Shown here one piece after another: positions 26,988-34,370 of a stretch of DNA of 64,000 nt. The first letter of the stretch is position 1; each line of letters opens with the position of its first letter. The stretch lies in the NCBI GenBank assembly GCA_937926205.1, contig CALEYL010000075.1:210766-274765 (forward strand). Direction: 5' to 3'. Source of the stretch: an uncultured Saprospiraceae bacterium (GTDB taxonomy: Bacteria > Bacteroidota > Bacteroidia > Chitinophagales > Saprospiraceae). Below the pieces are notes generated by a model. The model saw nothing but the letters and a program-made list of their open reading frames with translations. It was not told the DNA's origin and did no database searches. Both the position numbers and the translations under genes were made by a program.

Positions 26988-27923
26988 ATGAAATCCATCA
27001 TCCCTGCCCTGTTGCTGCTATTGATTGCCTCCTCCGGTTGTGTATCCAGCCGGAAATACGAAGATTCTGAACTGGCGCGGCGCAAACTGCAAGCTGAATA
27101 CGACGATGCGCGTAAAAAAGCAGCCAATTACGCTGAAGAAAATTCAGTCATGAGAACCACGCTGGAAAAAGCGCAAACAGACGTCAGCAACCTGCGCAGC
27201 GATCTGACTTTGTCCCGCGACCGCTACAACCAATTGGACAAAACCAATAAAGACCTGCTGGAGCGCTACGATCGCTTGCTGGCGCAAAACGACATGTTGC
27301 TGAAAGCCACAGCGACTGAAAAACAGGACCTGCGTGGCCAACTGGCAGCCAAAGAACTGGAATTGAACGAACGCGAACGCCGCACCCAGCAATTGGAGCG
27401 CGACCTCAACGCCCGCGAGCAACGCGTTCAGGAACTGGAAGCCGCCATCAGGGACAAAGAAAACAAAATTGCCGATCTGCGCGGCAAAGTGATGCAGGCA
27501 TTGCGCGGCTTTTCTGACGCCGATTTGAGCGTTCGCGAAGAAAAAGGGAAAGTATACGTTTCGCTGAGCCAGAACCTGCTTTTTCCTTCCGGCAGCAAAA
27601 CCATCAATACTGCCGGACGGGAGGCCTTAGCCAAGCTATCCCAGGTTCTCAATACCAACCCTGAAATCAACATTACCGTTGAAGGACATACCGACAGCGA
27701 TGGCGACGACGCCCTCAACTGGGATTTGAGCGTGGGTCGGGCGACCTCAGTCGTGAAAGAACTGACTAAAAATAATGTGGATCCCAAACGCATCATCGCA
27801 TCCGGCCGGGGCGAGCATTTTCCGGTAGCCGGCAATGAAACAGCCGCAGGCAAAGCGCAAAACCGCCGCACGGAGATTATTTTGACGCCGAAATTGGATG
27901 TGTTGTATCAGTTGTTGGACTGA
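26988..27923 (+). CDS. OmpA-family outer-membrane lipoprotein
   Basis: 311 residues. The lipoprotein signal MKSIIPALLLLLIASSGC has its lipobox Cys at 18. Residues 25-165 form a long coiled coil (KLQAEYDDARKKAANYAEEN...RDKENKIADLRGKV). Residues 190-305 are an OmpA-like peptidoglycan-binding domain: VEGHTDSDGDDALNWDLSVGRATSVVKEL, then IIASGRGEHFPVAGNET and NRRTEIIL. It tethers the outer membrane to peptidoglycan across a coiled-coil spacer. Confidence 0.9.
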   Translation: MKSIIPALLLLLIASSGCVSSRKYEDSELARRKLQAEYDDARKKAANYAEENSVMRTTLEKAQTDVSNLRSDLTLSRDRYNQLDKTNKDLLERYDRLLAQNDMLLKATATEKQDLRGQLAAKELELNERERRTQQLERDLNAREQRVQELEAAIRDKENKIADLRGKVMQALRGFSDADLSVREEKGKVYVSLSQNLLFPSGSKTINTAGREALAKLSQVLNTNPEINITVEGHTDSDGDDALNWDLSVGRATSVVKELTKNNVDPKRIIASGRGEHFPVAGNETAAGKAQNRRTEIILTPKLDVLYQLLD

Positions 27924-27927
27924 TCCA

Positions 27928-28866
27928 TTACCGGGCCACTATGACTCGTTGCACCTCCCTGTGTCCGTTCTCAAACCTAAATTCGAGCAGGTAAAGTCCA
28001 GAATCGGGCAAGTGAATACGCTGGGAATAAGCAGTTGGCTCAACATCATTCACCAACTGGCCGGAGGCATCGTAAATGCGTATTTGCAAAAGCTGATTCG
28101 CCTGACCGTCAATGGTCAGGTTAACATTGCCTGATGATGGATTGGGGGAAACTTGAACCGAAAACAAATTTTCCCCGGGTTCTTTTGCTGTTACGATGAA
28201 GCAATCTTCATTCCCAAATTGAAATAATCCGGTTGCAGGCGTTCCATAACAACGCAAAGTCCGATCATATTCTACATCACAGAGTTGTGCTTCCCAATTA
28301 AACAATTGGATAAAGCTTCCGATATTTTCAGCGACCACATCGGTATATTCACCAAAGTAACCCCCTGGATCGTTATCTACTATAGATGAAATATACTGTA
28401 TGGGTAAATTCTGGCCTTGCACCATAATATTACGTACGGAATCTACCTGCAACCTCAACACCGTATCTCCTACAAAATGCTCAAGATCCATTTCATGCAT
28501 GATGGACCAGGGTTCAAGATTGTATTCATCTCCTTCTTCTGCATCAAAATCATACATCAAGGTAAAGCGCTGCTTGTATTCATTGTACACCCATACCTTG
28601 CCATCTTCTTTGTAAGTATAGAGAGGCATATTGGCTTCAAAATAGTTGCAGGAAAATCGCTCTTTCCGGATTACACGGCACAATTTGCCTTCAAACAAAA
28701 CCTCGTCATCTACCCACAACCTGTTGTAGGTAACTTCAGGAAATGAAAAGAAGGTGTGACGGAAATACCATTCGGCACCGACGGGCGCCCATTCATCAAA
28801 TTGTCCGAAACAGGGTGTCAAAGCAAATAAGAAGATGAGCGGGGAAAGAAAGGAACAGGTTTTCAT
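27928..28866 (-). CDS. Secreted hypothetical protein with T9SS sorting domain
   Basis: 312 residues: signal peptide MKTCSFLSPLIFLFALTPCFG, a beta-rich mature part with WAPVGAEWYFRHTFFS and many aromatic/acidic strands, then a C-terminal T9SS type A sorting domain (FSVQVSPNPSSGNVNLTI...LRIYDASGQLV near the end). The N-terminal part is typical of T9SS-exported surface proteins of unknown role in Bacteroidota. It converges with the OmpA gene with a 4-base gap. Confidence 0.85.
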   Translation of the reverse strand: MKTCSFLSPLIFLFALTPCFGQFDEWAPVGAEWYFRHTFFSFPEVTYNRLWVDDEVLFEGKLCRVIRKERFSCNYFEANMPLYTYKEDGKVWVYNEYKQRFTLMYDFDAEEGDEYNLEPWSIMHEMDLEHFVGDTVLRLQVDSVRNIMVQGQNLPIQYISSIVDNDPGGYFGEYTDVVAENIGSFIQLFNWEAQLCDVEYDRTLRCYGTPATGLFQFGNEDCFIVTAKEPGENLFSVQVSPNPSSGNVNLTIDGQANQLLQIRIYDASGQLVNDVEPTAYSQRIHLPDSGLYLLEFRFENGHREVQRVIVAR

Positions 28867-28997
28867 GGGTATTGATTATTCGTGTGGATACAAAAATGCC
28901 TTACCTGAATAAGCACAATTCGGGATGGCTAAAGTTAATCCAGTGCTTAGCAAGAGTCTTTTCTTACTTAGATTTAAGTAAATCTGACGACAAAATA

Positions 28998-29015
28998 ACT
29001 GCTAGGAATAGCAGT
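28998..29015 (-). terminator. Terminator of the Mpo1-like gene
   Basis: ACTGCTA-GGAA-TAGCAGT, a perfect 7-bp stem with a 4-base loop, followed on the minus strand by TATTTTG. Lies 30 bases after the Mpo1-like stop. Confidence 0.55.
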
Positions 29016-29044
29016 GTCCCGGTGCAGTAACCTACACGCCTGCT

Positions 29045-29518
29045 TTAATACCCGATCCCAATTTTTTTATAAATAAAGTGCAGCAACCACGCCGGGCCAA
29101 TTAACAAAAACTGCACATCCTCCAAAAAAGACGGCTTCTTGCCTTCAATTTTGTGGCCAATGAACTGACCGATCCAGGCAACCACGAAGATGCCGAGGGA
29201 GACCAGCGCCATTTGTCCGGCATTGCGCCCGATGGCTTCAAAAATGGCGTTGTTGCCCAGTAACATGGCGCCACCCACCACGATAAAGCCAAGGAACATA
29301 GGCAGGGATAAACGCAGGTAATAAGCCAGTGCAGCCAGTAATAAAACGGCTGCCCAGTTGAAAAATAACGTCCTTTCAGTGAAAAAAGGAATCGCATACA
29401 ACATGCCAAAAAGGCTGAACATAATGGCCGGTACACATACCCAATGGATGAGTTTGTTGGTGGCGTTTTGGTGGCTTTCACCGTACTTCTCTAAAAACCA
29501 GTGTATTGTCTTTGCCAT
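29045..29518 (-). CDS. Mpo1/YGL010w-like (DUF962) membrane protein
   Basis: 157 residues, four membrane helices. The N-terminus IHWFLEKYGESHQNATNKLIHWVCVPAIMFSLFGMLY carries the conserved His residues of the DUF962 family. A second His cluster, WIGQFIGHKIEGKKPSF, lies at about residue 115. Yeast Mpo1 is an Fe-dependent dioxygenase of 2-hydroxy fatty acids, and these His residues are its metal ligands; the same chemistry is plausible here. The -7 box abuts the start, predicting a leaderless mRNA. Confidence 0.85.
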   Translation of the reverse strand: MAKTIHWFLEKYGESHQNATNKLIHWVCVPAIMFSLFGMLYAIPFFTERTLFFNWAAVLLLAALAYYLRLSLPMFLGFIVVGGAMLLGNNAIFEAIGRNAGQMALVSLGIFVVAWIGQFIGHKIEGKKPSFLEDVQFLLIGPAWLLHFIYKKIGIGY

Positions 29519-29522
29519 ATCC

Positions 29523-29530
29523 CAAAAATA
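29523..29530 (-). promoter_or_regulatory. -7 box four bases from the Mpo1-like start
   Basis: TATTTTTG on the minus strand, ending four bases before the ATG at 29518. Initiation three to five bases after the box falls on the start codon. Confidence 0.55.
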
Positions 29531-29582
29531 TTTAGTTAGCAGATCGAGGGAATAAAGTTAATCAGTTTCTAAATTATTACTC

Positions 29583-29590
29583 TACTTTTG
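29583..29590 (+). promoter_or_regulatory. -7 promoter box of arginine decarboxylase
   Basis: TACTTTTG, perfect TAnnTTTG, 53 bases before the GTG start at 29644. Confidence 0.55.
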
Positions 29591-29643
29591 CAGCGCTCTT
29601 AAGCACTGGTTCTGATTTGTTCATTATAAAAGTATAGCCAACA

Positions 29644-31041
29644 GTGACCAACAGATACTTTGATCTCATTGATCAGACCTTTTACTTTCCTCAGGAGGGG
29701 TTTGATATTGAAGAGGGGTATTTGGTATTCAACGAGATACCGATCATTCATCTGATTCGCAAGTACGGTACGCCGCTCAAGCTCACCTATTTACCCAAAA
29801 TAGGCTCTCAGATAAAAAAGGCCCGTAACATGTTTACGCGGGCCATGAATTCTCTGGGTTACAATGGCAAATACTACTATTGTTATTGTACAAAAAGCTC
29901 CCATTTCAGCTATGTGCTCGATGAAGCCCTGCAGCACGATGTGCAGCTGGAAACTTCCTCCGCGTTCGATATCGACCTCATCCGGCGCCTGCACGGCCAG
30001 GGAAAACTGACGAAAGACATCATCATCATCTGCAACGGATTCAAACCGGTCAACTACCTTGAAAAAATTGTCGGCCTGATCAATGATGGTTTTGTGAATG
30101 TCATACCGGTGTGCGACAACGTCACAGAAATAGATTATTACAACGAACACATCAAAGGGGAATGCAAAATCGGCATTCGCGTGGCTACGGAAGAAGAACC
30201 CAATTTTGAGTTTTATACCTCGCGCCTGGGCATCCGAAACGCCGATGTTGTTCGCTTCTACACTGAAAAAATTGCCGACAACCCGAAGTTTCAGCTCAAA
30301 ATGCTGCACTTTTTTGTGGATACCGGCATTAAGGATACCCTGTATTATTGGGGCGAATTGAAAAAAGCCATAAAGCTTTATTGTGAACTAAAGCCCCAGG
30401 CCAGCTCGCTCTCTGCCATTAATATCGGCGGCGGCATGCCGATTCGCAACTCGCTGGGCTTCGAGTTCGACTACAAATACATGGTAAAAGAGATTGTCAA
30501 CCTCATCATGAATGCCTGCGAAGAAGAAGGCGTTCGCGAACCGGATATCTTTACGGAATTCGGGAAATATACGGTGGGTGAAAGCGGCGCTACCATTTTT
30601 TCTGTGCTGGCGCAAAAGCAGCAAAACGACGCCGAGATGTGGTACATGATCGACAACTCCCTGATGACAACCCTGCCGGATACCTGGGGCATCAGTGAGC
30701 GGTTTATCCTGCTGCCGATCAATAAATGGAACAACGAATACCGCCGGGTCAACATCGGCGGTCTGAGTTGCGACAACTCCGATTACTACAATGCCGAAGT
30801 TCATGAAGGCCAGGTATACCTGCCTGCGGTAAACGGAAACGAAGAAGAACCTCTGTATATCGGATTTTTCCATACAGGCGCCTACCAGGAATCCATCAGC
30901 GGATACGGCGGCATCAAGCATTGCCTGATTCCTTCACCAAAACACATCCTGATTGACAAAGACAGTCAGGGCAACCTCGTCGACTGGCTATACCAACCAG
31001 AACAAACTGCGGATGACATGCTGAGGATTTTGGGGTATTGA
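29644..31041 (+). CDS. speA: PLP fold-III arginine decarboxylase
   Basis: 465 residues, alanine-racemase-fold decarboxylase, the form annotated as arginine decarboxylase in many Bacteroidota. The PLP lysine region is YYYCYCTKSSHFSYV, the Gly-rich phosphate loop is INIGGGMPIRNSLGFEFDYKYM, and the C-terminal catalytic Cys region is GGLSCDNSDYYN. Shorter than E. coli SpeA (about 650) because it lacks the inserted helical domains. Product would be agmatine for polyamine synthesis, with nspC at 45-46 kb. Start is GTG: a stop (TAG) precedes it in frame and no ATG fits. Substrate assigned from family memory only. Confidence 0.78.
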   Translation: MTNRYFDLIDQTFYFPQEGFDIEEGYLVFNEIPIIHLIRKYGTPLKLTYLPKIGSQIKKARNMFTRAMNSLGYNGKYYYCYCTKSSHFSYVLDEALQHDVQLETSSAFDIDLIRRLHGQGKLTKDIIIICNGFKPVNYLEKIVGLINDGFVNVIPVCDNVTEIDYYNEHIKGECKIGIRVATEEEPNFEFYTSRLGIRNADVVRFYTEKIADNPKFQLKMLHFFVDTGIKDTLYYWGELKKAIKLYCELKPQASSLSAINIGGGMPIRNSLGFEFDYKYMVKEIVNLIMNACEEEGVREPDIFTEFGKYTVGESGATIFSVLAQKQQNDAEMWYMIDNSLMTTLPDTWGISERFILLPINKWNNEYRRVNIGGLSCDNSDYYNAEVHEGQVYLPAVNGNEEEPLYIGFFHTGAYQESISGYGGIKHCLIPSPKHILIDKDSQGNLVDWLYQPEQTADDMLRILGY

Positions 31042-31052
31042 AGGGGATTCAA

Positions 31053-31459
31053 GGGTAAAGGTTAAAGGTTAAAGGTTAAAGGTTAAAGGGTAAAGGAGAC
31101 AGTCTGCTTGTTTGAAGCATTCTACTCCGTCCTCCGTCCTCCGTTTTTTAGGTTAAAGGCTAAAGGAGACAGACTGCTTGTTTGAAGCATTCTACTCCGT
31201 CTACCGTCCACCGTCCACCCCCGATATCTCGGGGCAAGCTGTCCACCGTTTTTTAGGTTAAAGGAGACAGTCTGCTTTTTGAAGCATTCTACTCCGTCTA
31301 CCGTCCTCCCCCGATATCTCGGGGCAAGCTGTCCACCGTCCACCGTCCACCGTTTTTTAGGTTAAAGGGTAAAGGAGACAGTCTGCTTGTTTGAAGCATG
31401 CTACTCCGTCTACCGTCCACCCCCGATATCTCGGGGCAAGCTGTCCACCGTACCCCCAA
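31053..31459. repeat. Four tandem copies of a composite heptamer element
   Basis: Each copy is [GGTTAAA]n, then a spacer GGAGACAGTCTGCTTGTTTG-AAGCATTCTACT, then [CCGTCCA]n. Spacer copies start near 31095, 31166, 31263 and 31373. In the spacer TGCTT-GTTTG-AAGCA forms a small hairpin inside GGAG/CTCC ends. Three copies also hold a 21-base insert (exactly three units) containing the hairpin CCCCGA-TATC-TCGGGG. The last copy runs into trpF and supplies its stop codon. The region fills the gap between the two convergent genes; no gene is seen in it. Confidence 0.85.
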
Positions 31460-32102
31460 ATTGAGCCATAAATTCCTTCAACTTTTCCACGTCTTTTACC
31501 CCGGGCGCCGTTTCAAAACGACTATTGACGTCTACTCCGTACAATGCAGGTATTTTAAGCTGCCGGATGGATTCTGCTGCCTCTACGCCAATGCCACCAC
31601 TCAGGAAAAACGGCGTAATGCCACTGTATTGCTGAAGCAGCGACCAGTCGAAAGTTTTACCTGATCCACCATGCTCGGGGGTTTTGGTGTCAAACAGAAA
31701 ATAAGCGCACCACCCTTCGTATTGCCTGGTTTCTTCAAAATCGAAATGCTCATCTACGGCAAATGCTTTGATGATTTTGGCCGGATGGAGGGTACTGATG
31801 CTCCAGTATTGCTTCAATTCGCTGCAATATTCAGGACTTTCATTGCCGTGTAGTTGTACGTAATCCAGCTGGTAATCGTGGACGATGTTCAAAACCCGTT
31901 CGATTTCGGCATTGACAAAAACGCCGACTTTCTTCACTGAGGCAAACAAATGATCGTTTTTATGCACCCAGGATTCGAGGCCCGGGCTATCGGCAAAACG
32001 GGGCGATTTTTCGTAAAAAACAAAACCCATATAATCCAATGGCAATGCCAGTACCTGTGAGATGTTTTCCGGCTCCCTCATGCCGCATACTTTCATTTTC
32101 AT
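31410..32102 (-). CDS. trpF: Phosphoribosylanthranilate isomerase
   Basis: Amadori isomerase of tryptophan synthesis. KVCGMREPENISQ carries the catalytic Cys, YVQLHGNESPEYC the substrate strand, LFDTKTPEHGGSGKTFDW the catalytic Asp and phosphate region, and FFLSGGIGVEAAESI plus YGVDVNSRFETAPGVKD the final phosphate loops. The natural end is near KLKEFMAQFGG; the last 13 residues (TVDSLPRDIGGGR) and the TAG stop are encoded by the composite repeat. An ATG two codons in (MKVCGM) is an alternative start. Confidence 0.93.
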   Translation of the reverse strand: MKMKVCGMREPENISQVLALPLDYMGFVFYEKSPRFADSPGLESWVHKNDHLFASVKKVGVFVNAEIERVLNIVHDYQLDYVQLHGNESPEYCSELKQYWSISTLHPAKIIKAFAVDEHFDFEETRQYEGWCAYFLFDTKTPEHGGSGKTFDWSLLQQYSGITPFFLSGGIGVEAAESIRQLKIPALYGVDVNSRFETAPGVKDVEKLKEFMAQFGGTVDSLPRDIGGGR

Positions 32103-32148
32103 GTTGTCTGCTTATGACTTGTTTTGTACTGGTTAGAGCCTGGTATCC

Positions 32149-32463
32149 TCAAATTCCGAAGATGTACCCAAAGTAATAGATGATCCAGGCGGCCACATAT
32201 ACAGAGGTTGCCAGAACAACGCCCCGCATGGAATTGACAAACCGCTTTTTCTGATAAAAATTCAGCGGCCAAAGATTGAGGCAGATGGCAACAATGGCAG
32301 TAGTCCGGTGCCGGAAATCGGTAGACAGACCCCCCGGCTGAATCCAGCCCAAGGCTTCCAACTGCTCGTACAGCATCATCAATACGGCATACCCCACAAA
32401 GGGAAGCAGCAATCCGATAAGCAATCCGATCCAAAGTTGATTTCGATCCAAAAATGAGAACAT
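32149..32463 (-). CDS. Small two- to three-helix membrane protein, hypothetical
   Basis: 104 residues from the ATG at 32463 (MFSFLDRNQLWIGLLIGLLLPFVGY); the frame is open to 32490. Hydrophobic segments are at about 10-28, 48-64 and 83-100, with basic NFYQKKRFVNSMRG between. Family not recognised. A near-match box TACTTTTA lies just upstream. It sits between surE and trpF on the same strand. Confidence 0.65.
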   Translation of the reverse strand: MFSFLDRNQLWIGLLIGLLLPFVGYAVLMMLYEQLEALGWIQPGGLSTDFRHRTTAIVAICLNLWPLNFYQKKRFVNSMRGVVLATSVYVAAWIIYYFGYIFGI

Positions 32464-32529
32464 AACAATCGCTTTAAAAGTATGGTACAAATGACTCCGT
32501 ACAGAATGCCGTTTTGAAAAAAGGATACG

Positions 32530-33303
32530 CTATTTTACAAATTCCAGGTCCCTCATCAACTCCACTGCGCGGTAGTTGGTCAGGTCATGATGCGAAGGCA
32601 CCACGGAAAGGTAACCATTTTCCAGCGCCATGATATCTGTATCCGCCCCCTGGTCTTCGTTTACAAATTTTCCGGTCAACCAGTAATAGCGCTGTCCCCG
32701 TGGATCAATTGCTTCAGAAAACTCTTCAACCCAGCGGGCGTCAGCCTGGCGGCAGACTTTAATTCCCTTGATCTGGTCTTCCGGCAAATTGGGAATGTTA
32801 ACATTCAGCAGACTGCCGTGCTCCATGCCGTTTTCCAACACATAGTCCATGATGCGGCGGACAAAAGGTTTACCTGCTTCGAAGTTTGCAGAAAAGGAAT
32901 AATCCAACAGGGACAAACCTATGGAGGGAATTCCTTCCAGAGAAGCTTCCATGGCAGCGGAAAGTGTTCCCGAATAAATGATGTTTATGGAGGCATTGGA
33001 GCCGTGGTTGATGCCCGAAACGCACAAATCAATGGTCCGGTTTTTGAAAACCACGTTTTTGGCCAGCTTAACGCAATCAACAGGAGTGCCGGAACATTCG
33101 TAGGCTTCAATGTTGTCAAAAACCGTTGCCGGACGAAGCCGGATGGGGCGGTCAATGGTGATGGCGTGCCCCATGGCAGATTGTGGAGAATCGGGAGCAA
33201 CCACGACCACATCTCCCAACGTGCTGGCTATTTCTACCAGCGCACGTATTCCCTGTGCCGTGATGCCGTCGTCGTTGGTGACTAATATTAAAGGCTTTTT
33301 CAT
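32530..33303 (-). CDS. surE: 5'-nucleotidase SurE
   Basis: Survival protein SurE, a metal-dependent 5'-/3'-nucleotidase. ILVTNDDGITAQGIRAL holds the metal-binding DD, VVVAPDSPQSAMGHAIT the Ser ligand, ECSGTPVDCVKLA and CVSGINHGSNASINIIYSGTLSAAMEA the conserved Asn/Gly core. 257 residues, standard length. Divergent from the GNAT gene with a promoter for each in the 72-base gap. Confidence 0.95.
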   Translation of the reverse strand: MKKPLILVTNDDGITAQGIRALVEIASTLGDVVVVAPDSPQSAMGHAITIDRPIRLRPATVFDNIEAYECSGTPVDCVKLAKNVVFKNRTIDLCVSGINHGSNASINIIYSGTLSAAMEASLEGIPSIGLSLLDYSFSANFEAGKPFVRRIMDYVLENGMEHGSLLNVNIPNLPEDQIKGIKVCRQADARWVEEFSEAIDPRGQRYYWLTGKFVNEDQGADTDIMALENGYLSVVPSHHDLTNYRAVELMRDLEFVK

Positions 33304-33333
33304 GTAATGCTTATTCTATAAATGTTGAAGGTG

Positions 33334-33341
33334 CAAAAATA
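33334..33341 (-). promoter_or_regulatory. -7 promoter box of surE
   Basis: TATTTTTG on the minus strand, 30 bases before the surE start. Confidence 0.6.
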
Positions 33342-33363
33342 AGCGGGTTTAGCGATTCAGGGC

Positions 33364-33371
33364 TACTTTTG
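33364..33371 (+). promoter_or_regulatory. -7 box four bases from the GNAT start
   Basis: TACTTTTG, perfect TAnnTTTG. The ATG begins at 33376, so the transcript should be leaderless. Confidence 0.55.
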
Positions 33372-33375
33372 CGTC

Positions 33376-33834
33376 ATGAACACGATCACCATTCGCAAAG
33401 CAACCCTGGCTGATATTCCGGCCATCCATGAGCTGGTCAGAGAATTGGCCATTTATGAACAGGCAGAGGACGCTTTCACCGCAACACTGGAGGATTATTC
33501 CCGCGACTTTGAAGCCGGGCTTTTTGAAGTGCTGCTTGCCGATATTGCCGACGCCGGCGTCATTGGCATGGCTTTTTATTACATGACCTATTCCACCTGG
33601 AAAGGCCGGATGTTGTGGCTGGAAGATTTTGTGGTCAAAGAAGCGCATCGCCGATCGGGCGCCGGACAGCTCCTCTTCGACGCTTATGTGGCAGAAGCCC
33701 GCCAACGCGGATGCCGCCTTGTCAAATGGCAGGTATTGGACTGGAATCAACCTGCACTGAATTTCTACCATCGCCAGCAGGCAATCATCGAAACCAATTG
33801 GTGGAGCGGCAAAATTTTCCTGAATGATCAGTAA
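33376..33834 (+). CDS. GNAT-family N-acetyltransferase
   Basis: 152 residues, acetyl-CoA-dependent transferase related to the diamine/thialysine acetyltransferase (SAT1-like) branch: ITIRKATLADIPAIHELVRELAIYE at the N-terminus, WLEDFVVKEAHRRSGAGQLLFDAYVAEA with the acetyl-CoA loop RRSGAG, and VLDWNQPALNFYHRQQA. Human SAT2-like proteins share the same W/Y pattern. A polyamine or thialysine substrate is possible but unproven. Confidence 0.85.
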   Translation: MNTITIRKATLADIPAIHELVRELAIYEQAEDAFTATLEDYSRDFEAGLFEVLLADIADAGVIGMAFYYMTYSTWKGRMLWLEDFVVKEAHRRSGAGQLLFDAYVAEARQRGCRLVKWQVLDWNQPALNFYHRQQAIIETNWWSGKIFLNDQ

Positions 33835-33896
33835 GAAACAAATCTTTAAAAAAAATTATTTGTGAAAACTGAAAATTACTTTCTATTTTTACCGCG

Positions 33897-33915
33897 CCCT
33901 GTTAATACAACAGGT
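33897..33915 (+). terminator. Possible terminator after the GNAT gene
   Basis: CCTGTT-AATAC-AACAGG followed by TTTT. A short 6-bp stem, about 63 bases after the GNAT stop. Confidence 0.35.
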
Positions 33916-33938
33916 TTTCATTTGCTGTTTTTAGTAAA

Positions 33939-34034
33939 ATGAAATACCTGACAGTCATCCTTCAACACAAGAAATTGTTCTCCGACCTACCGGTCAAAAT
34001 GACCCCGAGCTACCACATTCTGATAGTCCTCTGA
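33939..34034 (+). CDS. Possible 31-residue small protein
   Basis: ATG to TGA frame starting MKYLTVILQHKKLF and ending PSYHILIVL, in the 519-base gap between GNAT and metH. A box TATTTTTA (one mismatch to TAnnTTTG) lies about 50 bases upstream. Composition is ordinary; no homologue is known to me. The rest of the gap holds the heptamer arrays at 34187-34370. Confidence 0.25.
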   Translation: MKYLTVILQHKKLFSDLPVKMTPSYHILIVL

Positions 34035-34186
34035 ACATTCAAACGGTCCTTTTTTCAACTTTTGCAACAGTTGCTGCTGCTGGATTCCTTGCATGCTGTG
34101 CAGGCTTTCGGCCTCAGCCCAAGATAAATATAGTGTTTCATAGTGTGAGGAGTGGCCGCCCCGGCGGTTGCTCCTACTTTTTTTAA

Positions 34187-34370
34187 GGGTAAAGGGTAAA
34201 AAAGGGTAAAGGTTAAAGGGTAAAGGGTAAAAAAGGGTAAAGGGTAAAGGGTAAAGGTTAAAGGGTAAAGGTTAAAGGTTAAAGGAGGGAAGCAGACTGC
34301 CTGTTTGAGCACTACCGTCCACCGTCCACCGTCTACCGTCCACCGTCCACCGTCTACCGTCCACCGTCAT
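34187..34370. repeat. Composite heptamer element overlapping the metH 3' end
   Basis: A GGGTAAA/GGTTAAA array (34187-34283, with two 3-base interruptions) is followed by a diverged copy of the 31-kb spacer (GGGAAGCAGACTGCCTGTTT). Eight CCGTCCA/CCGTCTA units (34315-34370) then follow. The last units are coding: they give metH its final GGR and TAG. Same architecture as the four copies at 31053-31459. Confidence 0.85.

Noticed and set aside
31122..31343. 73-residue ORF in the composite repeat
   Set aside because: Period-7 repeat translates as a 7/3-residue artefact; no promoter.
34055..34312. 85-residue ORF rich in LYPLTF
   Set aside because: Antisense translation of the GGTTAAA array.
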